The position numbers were made by a program, and so were the translations under genes. DNA of 22,772 nt, from contig JBBRYB010000045.1 in the NCBI GenBank assembly GCA_038238115.1, forward strand, positions 1 to 22,772. Direction: 5' to 3'. This document shows positions 17,649-22,772 of this stretch, in pieces (the stretch's first letter is position 1; the number at the start of each line of letters is the position of its first letter). This DNA is from JBBRYB01 sp038238115 (GTDB lineage Bacteria > Actinomycetota > Actinomycetes > Propionibacteriales > Nocardioidaceae). The notes under the pieces were generated by a model. That model saw only the letters and a list, made by a program, of their open reading frames with translations, was not told the DNA's origin and made no database searches.

Positions 17649-19037
17649 CTATCCCTCGACGGTTCGGGCAACCGCGGCTGCGACAGCTGGGGCGACGCGA
17701 GGATCGAAAACGCTGGGAATGATGTAGCTGGCGTTCACTTCCTCGGGGCTCACGCAGTCGGCGATGGCCTTCGCAGCCGCCACCAGCATTCCGTTGGTGA
17801 TCTTGCGAGCGTGCGCGTCGAGCAGACCGCGGAAGAGGCCCGGAAAGGCCAGCACGTTGTTGATCTGATTGGGAAAGTCGCTGCGGCCGGTAGCCACGAC
17901 AGCAGCGTGCTCGGCTGCGGCGGTCGGGTGGATCTCCGGGTCGGGGTTGGCCAGCGCCAGCACAATCGCCTTGTCGGCCATGGTCGCGATGTCGTCGCCG
18001 GTGAGGAGGTTGGGTGCGGACACGCCGATGAAGACGTCCGCCCCGACCAGGGCCTCCTTGAGCGACCCCGAGAAGTCCTCGGGGTTGGTGTGTTCCGCGA
18101 TCCAGCCGCGGTGGTCATCGTGATGCTCGCCGCCACGGTGGAGGGCTCCCCGGCGGTCGCACGCGACGATCTGACCGGCGCCCTGGCTGTGGAGCAGCTG
18201 GATGATGGCGTGCCCCGCCGCTCCGGCCCCGGACACGACGATGCGCACGTCGTCGATCGACTTCTGCACCACCCGCAGGGCATTGATGAGTGCGGCAAGG
18301 ACGACGATCGCAGTGCCGTGCTGGTCGTCGTGGAAGACCGGAATATCCAACTCGTCGCGGAGGCGTCGCTCGATCTCGAAGCACCGGGGTGCCGCGATGT
18401 CCTCGAGGTTCACACCGCCGTAGCTGGGCGCGATGGCCTTCACGATCATGATGATCTCTTCGGTGTCCTTGGTGTCCAGGCATACCGGCCACGCGTCGAC
18501 ATTGGCGAACCGCTTGAACAACGCCGCCTTGCCCTCCATGACGGGCAGTGCGGCCGCCGGTCCGATGTCACCGAGACCCAGCACAGCGGTCCCGTCGGTG
18601 ACCACAGCGACGGTGTTTCTCTTGATGGTCAGCCTGCGAGCGTCCTCGGGGTTCTTGGCGATTGCCAGGCAGACACGCGCGACGCCGGGGGTGTAGGCGC
18701 GAGAGAGATCGTCACGGTTGCGCAGCTCGACCTTGGACTCCACAGACAGCTTGCCACCGAGGTGCAGCAAGAAGGTGCGGTCGCTGACCTTGTGCACGAC
18801 CACGCCCTCGAGCGCCTCGATTGCTGCCGCAACACGGGCTCCATGCTCCTCGCCTGAGGTGTCGCAGGTGATGTCGACGACCACGTGCTCGTGCGTGGAT
18901 TCAACGATGTCGAGGGCTGTGATCTCGGCACCCTGCTCAGCAGCCGCGGCTGCGAGCTGGGAGGTGGCGCGAAAGCCTGCTGGCGCCCCCACCCGCATGG
19001 TGACGGAGTAGCCGGGACTAGTGGGTGGGCTGGCCAT
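17649..19037 (-). CDS. NAD(P)-dependent malic enzyme with N-terminal ACT domain
   Basis: The 462-residue enzyme oxidatively decarboxylates malate to pyruvate. An ACT-like regulatory domain covers about residues 10-85 (YSVTMRVGAPAGF through VVVHKVSDRTF). The catalytic part has Tyr115 in SRAYTPGVA, Lys170 in VMEGKAALFKRF, metal ligands in NLEDIAAPRCFEIE and FHDDQHGTA (236-244), and the nucleotide motif VVSGAGAAGHA (267-277). Whether NAD or NADP is preferred cannot be read from sequence. ATG 19037 has GAGG about 9 bp upstream. It is the first gene of its operon, under a near-perfect promoter with paired operators. Next to malate synthase, its expected job is to convert glyoxylate-derived malate to pyruvate. 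Confidence 0.93.
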   Translation of the reverse strand: MASPPTSPGYSVTMRVGAPAGFRATSQLAAAAAEQGAEITALDIVESTHEHVVVDITCDTSGEEHGARVAAAIEALEGVVVHKVSDRTFLLHLGGKLSVESKVELRNRDDLSRAYTPGVARVCLAIAKNPEDARRLTIKRNTVAVVTDGTAVLGLGDIGPAAALPVMEGKAALFKRFANVDAWPVCLDTKDTEEIIMIVKAIAPSYGGVNLEDIAAPRCFEIERRLRDELDIPVFHDDQHGTAIVVLAALINALRVVQKSIDDVRIVVSGAGAAGHAIIQLLHSQGAGQIVACDRRGALHRGGEHHDDHRGWIAEHTNPEDFSGSLKEALVGADVFIGVSAPNLLTGDDIATMADKAIVLALANPDPEIHPTAAAEHAAVVATGRSDFPNQINNVLAFPGLFRGLLDAHARKITNGMLVAAAKAIADCVSPEEVNASYIIPSVFDPRVAPAVAAAVARTVEG

Positions 19038-19084
19038 CGCATGAGCCTCGTTTCAACGGGGTCGAACCGACAAGGCTTCGCCAG

Positions 19085-19119
19085 TTCCGTATGATGGATT
19101 ATATTTCTACGATACGGAA
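19085..19119 (-). promoter_or_regulatory. Paired IclR-type operator in front of malic enzyme
   Basis: Two 15-bp sites lie 20 bp apart, each with one arm mismatch: TTCCGTATGATGGAT (19085-19099) and TTCTACGATACGGAA (19105-19119). The second fills the last 15 bp of the spacer between the -35 and -10 boxes. The first starts in the last two bases of the -10 box and covers the expected start point. Confidence 0.75.
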
Positions 19120-19125
19120 TGTCAA
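19098..19125 (-). promoter_or_regulatory. Consensus sigma70 promoter of the malic enzyme-aceB-lyase-allE-peroxiredoxin operon
   Basis: On the minus strand the -35 box is TTGACA (19125-19120) and the -10 box is TATAAT (19103-19098), both perfect consensus, with a 16-bp spacer. Transcription would begin near 19091, about 54 nt before the ATG. Such a strong core promoter in high-GC DNA makes sense if it is held down by a repressor on the overlapping operators. Confidence 0.85.
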
Positions 19126-19386
19126 GAGCCAGCGGCAGCTGCCGAGAGTCAGTCAGCGCTCGGTGCGCCAGCCAAGGAGCCCAATCGTGCGGCCGCGGGC
19201 AACACGGCTCATCGTCCGCAAGGTTTACGGGTGCGAGCGAAGTTCCAAGACCTACCCCGCCGAGGTACGGCTGCATGAAGCTAGGACCCAGATCGTCCAG
19301 CGCGCGATAGCACGTCGAGCCGCCCCGTCCGGCTCTTCCGCCGATCCGCCGGGCCCCAGTAGAGCGCCACTGGCTCGCAGGATGCC
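19126..19386. other. Intergenic stretch without a recognisable gene
   Basis: This stretch separates the malic enzyme promoter from the 3' end of the FAD oxidoreductase pseudogene. Open frames here show no recognisable domain. I see no tRNA, repeat or clear terminator. It marks the boundary between the intact catabolic cluster and the decayed region. Confidence 0.5.
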
Positions 19387-20648
19387 TCAGCGCAGCGGGG
19401 CGAAGGGGGTGAGCGCAGGGTGGTTGGTGCCGGTGACGATGCGGTCCGCGAGCAGGCTGCCCGTCACCGGCCCAGCACCATGCCCCACATGTCGCGTCCC
19501 CCGGCGACGAACACGCGCCCGGAGGTGGTCCCCCCGACCAGGGGAAGCCCGTCGGCGGTGCACGGCCGCGATCCCACCCACTCGTCCTGGCGGGTTTCGA
19601 GCGCCCGCCGAGTCCAGCAGGGGCCCGACCGCTCCCACGCTGGCCTCGATGCGCCGCGGGTCCAGCGGAGCTGACCGGGAACGGAACTCCATCATCCCCG
19701 CGATCCTTAACCGGTCACCGGCCGGTGAGTGCAGCGGCGTACACGCGATCCGCTGCGCCGGGAAGTAGATCGGGCCTCTCGGCATCTGCTTGGCCGCGGC
19801 GCTGAAGCTGTACCCGCGCCCGGCCTTGAAGGGCCCGAAGTACGCCGAACGGCTTGGCCAGCTCGTCCAGCCAGGCGCCGTTCGCAAGCACGGCCGCATC
19901 GAAGCGCTGAACTGAACCATCGGCGTCGATGACACTCACTCCCCCGTTCTCGTCGCGCACCTGCTCGACACCGACCCCCGTCACGATCTTCCCGCCACGG
20001 AGGCGGACCGACGCGGCAAGCGCGTCCACGAACTCGGGCGGGTTGATGTAGCGCTGGTCGTGGACGCGTTATCGCGGCGCCCAAGACCCCCGACAGCATG
20101 GACTCCTCGTAGCGCGCCTCCTCTCCCGAGATGACGTCGTACTTGACGTCCTGACCGGCGGCGGCGATCTGCTCGAGCTCCTCGAGCAGGACCCGGCGCT
20201 CCTCGTCGGTGCGGTAGCAGGCCAGGCACGGATCGGCAGAGTGGGTGCGTGCCATGACCCCGCCCTCCTCGAGCCGATCGAACGCGTCCAGGGCCAGCGC
20301 GTTGATGGGCGCATAGGCGCATGCCGACCCCCACCGGCGGTGGGTGCTGTGCCACGCGAACCCCGCAAGGAAACGGAGCAGCTTCAGCTGCGGACGCAGT
20401 GGCACATAGACCGGCGAGGCGGGGCTCAGCACCGCCCGAATCCCGTAGGTCAGCACAGCGGGTTCGGGCAGCGGGGTGGTCAGGCTCGGAGTGAGCCAGC
20501 CGGCGTTGCCCCACGACGATCCTGCGCCGACGTGATCCTGCTCGAGGAGCGTGACCTGGACGCCGCGCCCCTGGAGGAACCAGGCGGTCGCGAGACCCAC
20601 CATGCCCGTCCCGACGATGCCGACATGTTGTGGCCCAGGCGCACCCAT
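19387..20648 (-). pseudogene. Frameshifted FAD-dependent oxidoreductase (DadA-like D-amino acid dehydrogenase family)
   Basis: The N-terminal frame from ATG 20648 encodes HVGIVGTGMVGLATAWFL (a GxGxxG FAD site), then GSSWGNAGWLTPSL, and is intact to about codon 190. The match then moves between frames: near 20068 to a frame with VHDQRYINPPEFVDALA, near 19845 to one with AGRGYSFSAAAKQMPRGP, near 19610 to one with DEWVGSRPCTADGLPLVGG and DMWGMVLG, and near 19475 back to GPVTGSLLADRIVTGTNHPAL. At least four single-base indels are needed to restore one protein of about 415 residues, typical for DadA-like glycine/D-amino acid oxidoreductases. The gene is therefore probably dead, unless this stretch is poorly sequenced. 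It follows the zinc-finger gene by 8 bp. Confidence 0.85.
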
Positions 20649-20656
20649 GTCCCCGC

Positions 20657-20968
20657 TCACCACTCAGGGCGTTCTGCGCACCGGCTGCACCGAGTCGCCC
20701 ACGGCCGCACCTCCAGACGCCATGCGGAGATCGGGTCGGCGCATGGCGTCTGGCAGGAGCCGTAGCGCCCATCAGCGAGACAGCGCCGCGCCGTGCGGAC
20801 TTCCTTGAGAGTACGTTCGATGCCGGCGCGGTGCGTTGCGGCGACGTCGTCGAGACGCGGGGTGGGCATGGTCTCGAGCTGCGCCTGGAGTGTGACCTCG
20901 AGGCTCTGCAGGTGATCGGCCAGGTGGGGGGCCGTCTCGGGGCGTGTGGAATCGATGTGTGTGGTCAT
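20657..20968 (-). CDS. DksA/TraR-type C4 zinc-finger protein
   Basis: The 103-residue protein has a helical N-terminal part and a C-terminal zinc finger, RRCLADGRYGSCQTPCADPI followed by SAWRLEVRPWATRCSRC. This resembles DksA/TraR proteins, which bind RNA polymerase in proteobacteria; the role of actinobacterial versions is less clear. The first cysteine pair is spaced CxxxC (72 and 76) instead of the family's CxxC, while the second pair (94 and 97) is normal. The start is ATG 20968 with AAGGA 7 bp upstream; the longer frame to 21076 lacks a ribosome site. The finger is encoded across a perfect inverted repeat (20713-20753). Zinc binding may be impaired. Confidence 0.8.
   Translation of the reverse strand: MTTHIDSTRPETAPHLADHLQSLEVTLQAQLETMPTPRLDDVAATHRAGIERTLKEVRTARRCLADGRYGSCQTPCADPISAWRLEVRPWATRCSRCAERPEW
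20713..20753. repeat. Perfect 14-bp inverted repeat within the zinc-finger gene
   Basis: CCAGACGCCATGCG (20713-20726) and its exact reverse complement CGCATGGCGTCTGG (20740-20753) flank a 13-nt loop. The hairpin lies wholly inside the coding sequence, and one arm encodes the part holding the extra residue of the CxxxC motif. Confidence 0.9.
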
Positions 20969-21072
20969 GTTCTCGTCCTTGACAACCAAGGGCGCGATGC
21001 GAGGAAGGCAACGCGCGAAGGCGCAGGCGCACCCCGCTACGTGAGGGAGGGAGGGGCCTGGAGAGATGCGGC

Positions 21073-21262
21073 TCAAGGACGAACAGGCGGGGCGCGGTCG
21101 ACGCTGCGACGCAGGATGTCGAGGCCCCTGATGCCGCTGGCCTCTTCGCTGAGCTCGATGGCGAGCAGCGCGGCACCGGACGGAACGTGCGCGGGCAGGT
21201 GCACCGGTTCAGGGCGTGTCACCCTGATCGAATGCCTGCTCCGTCTTCACGAAGCCGACCAT
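21073..21262 (-). pseudogene. Possible small gene split by one frameshift, unknown
   Basis: On the minus strand an ATG at 21262 gives MVGFVKTEQAFDQGDTP and then a stop at 21211-21209. A +1 frame continues through EPVHLPAHVPSGAALLAIEL and SEEASGIRGLDILRRS to a TGA at 21075-21073; it can also start from GTG 21222, giving 49 residues. Read together they look like one small protein of about 62 residues broken by a single indel. I recognise no family and see no strong ribosome site. The rest of 20969-21311 shows nothing further. Confidence 0.3.
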
Positions 21263-21311
21263 AGCAACGCGGGTCAGGAAGACCAATCTGTGCGCGGGCC
21301 GTCAGTGAAGC

Positions 21312-21701
21312 TCAGGCTGGCGCGAAGAACTCCAGAGCGTTGCCGTCCGGGTCGCCAAAGCTGAGGGCACTCCCGTACGCCGCATCCTGCACGCCACTGT
21401 GACTGATACCGAGGCTGTCGAGATGCTCGGCCCAGGACGTCAGCTGTTCCCGGGACTCACAGGCGAACGCCAGGTGGTCGAGGCCCGGGGTGGTGGGGTC
21501 GAAGGCACGTCCGCTGCCGCTGTCGTGTTGCGTGAGGCCCACGTGCGTGGGCCCGGGCAGCGCCAGCACGCACCGACGGAAGGGCCCATCGATCATGGTG
21601 CCCTGCGGGCGCACGTCCAGGACCGACTCGTAGAACGCCAGACTCACAGTCAGGTCGCTCACGGTCAGGGCGATGTGGTTGATGCCGGAGAAGGTGGGCA
21701 C
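21312..21701 (-). CDS. VOC superfamily protein (glyoxalase/dioxygenase-like)
   Basis: The 129-residue protein has the paired beta-alpha-beta-beta-beta modules of the vicinal oxygen chelate superfamily. The first begins FSGINHIALTVSDL (metal-ligand candidate His9) and the second TPGLDHLAFACES (His76), ending FGDPDGNALEFFAPA (Glu124), which is the usual ligand pattern. The substrate cannot be told from sequence; members include glyoxalase I, extradiol dioxygenases and antibiotic-resistance proteins. The GTG start at 21701 has AGGGAG about 8 bp upstream. It appears intact although it stands among decayed genes. Confidence 0.88.
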   Translation of the reverse strand: MPTFSGINHIALTVSDLTVSLAFYESVLDVRPQGTMIDGPFRRCVLALPGPTHVGLTQHDSGSGRAFDPTTPGLDHLAFACESREQLTSWAEHLDSLGISHSGVQDAAYGSALSFGDPDGNALEFFAPA

Positions 21702-21809
21702 GGGGGTGTCTCCCTGGGTGGCGGACGTCTGGCGCTCTCGACCGTAGCCGCAGCCACCTCAGTCCAACTCGGCGCCGGCGCGGTTGCTGCCGCAATCGAG
21801 CGTCGGTTA

Positions 21810-22046
21810 TGACCGGGCTGGGCGAGGCGGCGCGCCCGGCGAGGATGGCGGCCACCGAGGGAGCGAGGAACGTCTCGCCGCGTGCGGTGGCGCATGGTCG
21901 GGCCGGACACCGTACTGATGGATCTCAGCCTCGAACACGTCCCGTGGTGCGCCGACGCTATGACACCAGGGCCGACACTCTCAGGGCGCCCCTAACCCCG
22001 ACCGGACGACGGAGTGGTCGTCGACGGGCGCCGCCCTGATCGGGGC
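21810..22046 (-). pseudogene. Remnant of a NarL/LuxR-type response regulator
   Basis: Two pieces of a response regulator are readable on the minus strand. PIRAAPVDDHSVVRSGL (about 22043-21993) resembles the receiver N-terminus, with the acidic pair and the VVRxGL helix. ATARGETFLAPSVAAILAG (about 21890-21835) resembles the linker that precedes the LuxR-type helix-turn-helix. The receiver middle and the DNA-binding domain are missing, and stops intervene. It directly follows the sensor kinase remnant, as expected for a former two-component operon. Nothing recognisable lies between 21702 and 21810. Confidence 0.55.
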
Positions 22047-22426
22047 TGCGCACGAGGACTCACCGGGATCGCCAGGCGCGCTCTCGATCGTGACCTGTCC
22101 GCCAAGATTCTCCCTCCTCTGCGCGAACCCGTGCCGTCGTCGCGGACGGCGAGGAGGACCTCGTCGGGGTGGTAGGTGAGGCTGATGGCGGCGTCTTGCG
22201 CAGCCGAGTGCTCGACGACGTTGGCCACTGCACCACGTGCGGTGCGAGACAGTGCGGCCGGAAGAGCTTCGACCGGGTCCGCTCCCTCCAGCGCGGCAAG
22301 TGCCAGGTTGCGGACGACGCGGCGCACCGCGTCGAGCGCGGAGCGCGCCGGGCTCGCTGCGGTCCGCACATGCGAGCAGGCAAGGCCGGGACGGCGGTCC
22401 CCGTCTTGTTCGGCGGCCTGCAGCAG
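22047..22426 (-). pseudogene. Remnant of a NarL-type sensor histidine kinase (HATPase domain)
   Basis: The minus strand encodes VVRNLALAALEGADPVEALP, then ALSRTARGAVANVVEHSAAQ, then ISLTYHPDEVLLAVRDDGTG. This contains the N box (NVVEHSAAQ) and G1 box (DDGTG) of a NarL-type histidine kinase ATPase domain. After DDGTG one base appears lost; the shifted frame continues GFAQRRENLGGQVTIESAPG, as in the end of such kinases. Everything upstream, including the dimerisation histidine region, is absent, replaced at about 22427 by integrase sequence. Confidence 0.65.
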
Positions 22427-22427
22427 G

Positions 22428-22634
22428 TCAGAGTCCTAGGTTGCGGCTGGTGGTGGTCTCCACTGCTTCCGAGGGTCGGATGTAGTGCTCGATGCGGTGT
22501 CGAGTGCCTGGTGGCGGGGCTGGGCGGCGGCGGTGGTGGCGTGGCCAGCGCGCAGCGAGTGGCCGCTGACGGGGATATCGTCGAGGCCCGCAGCGATAGC
22601 GCGGGACTGCACCAATCTGCTCACCGCCTAGGAC
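22428..22634 (-). pseudogene. Truncated tyrosine recombinase/integrase C-terminus
   Basis: On the minus strand VSRLVQSRAIAAGLDDIPVS followed by GHSLRAGHATTAA contains the HxxR active-site box of tyrosine recombinases. The shifted frame IEHYIRPSEAVETTTSRNLG ends with a TGA at 22430-22428 and supplies the nucleophilic tyrosine. About a dozen residues between the HxxR box and the tyrosine are missing, and the frame changes there. The 5' part is cut off by the insertion sequence that ends near 22635. It is not functional as it stands. Confidence 0.75.
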
Positions 22635-22772
22635 TGAGCCTCACCCCGTTTGGTGGACACGCGGTCAGGCGGCTTTTGCCGTCTGAGGCATGTGTTTCTC
22701 GAATGCTACGGGGCTGAGCATGCCGAGTGCTGAGTGTCGGCGTCTGCGGTTGTAGCCGTCCTCGATCCAGGC
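22635..22772 (-). mobile_element. IS3-family insertion sequence, 3' end
   Basis: This is the transposase-3'-side end of an element that continues out of the window. After the transposase stop codon the minus strand reads TGTCCACCAAACGGGG and ends in GGCTCA at about 22635, consistent with the TG...CA ends of IS3-family elements. It abuts the broken integrase. The exact boundary and target duplication cannot be set from one end. Confidence 0.6.
22665..22772 (-). CDS. IS3-family transposase (OrfB, rve domain), C-terminal fragment
   Basis: The last 35 codons of a minus-strand gene are visible, reading AWIEDGYNRRRRHSALGMLS and then PVAFEKHMPQTAKAA before a TGA. The pattern YNxxRRHSALGxxSPxxFE is the standard C-terminus of IS3-group integrase-type transposases. 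The catalytic DDE residues lie outside the window. Confidence 0.85.
   Translation of the reverse strand, partial: AWIEDGYNRRRRHSALGMLSPVAFEKHMPQTAKAA

Overview
The window is high-GC DNA with many GTG starts, Shine-Dalgarno-type ribosome binding sites, a homodimeric-type AceE and ACT-domain malic enzyme. Together these suggest an actinobacterium; I cannot name the genus. The left 19 kb is an intact catabolic cluster for uric acid and allantoin that continues through glyoxylate into central metabolism. The right 3.4 kb is decayed DNA with pseudogenes and mobile-element fragments. A transposase fragment lies at each edge of the window.

Layout. (1) 1-79: 5' end of a DDE transposase reading out of the window. 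(2) 263-1042, minus: IclR-family regulator, divergent from the first operon. (3) 1203-7216, plus: hyi, glxR, gcl, glycerate kinase, allB. (4) 13293 down to 7241, minus: NCS2 urate/xanthine permease, OHCU decarboxylase, HIU hydrolase, urate oxidase, pyruvate dehydrogenase E1 (aceE). (5) 19037 down to 13366, minus: malic enzyme, malate synthase A, an HpcH/HpaI (CitE-like) lyase of unknown function, ureidoglycine aminohydrolase allE, and a peroxiredoxin. (6) 19387-22772: frameshifted FAD oxidoreductase, DksA/TraR-like zinc-finger gene, VOC protein, remnants of a two-component system and of a tyrosine integrase, and an IS3-type transposase end.

How it works together (inference from families). Urate is imported and oxidised to HIU, OHCU and allantoin; the H2O2 made by urate oxidase may be removed by the peroxiredoxin. 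AllB and AllE carry out later ureide steps and lead to glyoxylate. Glyoxylate then has two exits. One is carboligation to tartronate semialdehyde and on to 2-phosphoglycerate (gcl, hyi, glxR, glycerate kinase). The other is a closed oxidative loop: malate synthase, malic enzyme and pyruvate dehydrogenase regenerate acetyl-CoA. Allantoate amidohydrolase and ureidoglycolate-processing genes are not in the window.

Regulation. The strongest non-coding signal is a repeated operator, TTCC-N7-GGAA. It occurs as pairs exactly 20 bp apart in front of all three operons (hyi, permease, malic enzyme), with a weaker pair in front of the iclR gene. In the three operons one site of each pair starts in the last one or two bases of a readable -10 box, as expected for a repressor, most simply the local IclR protein.
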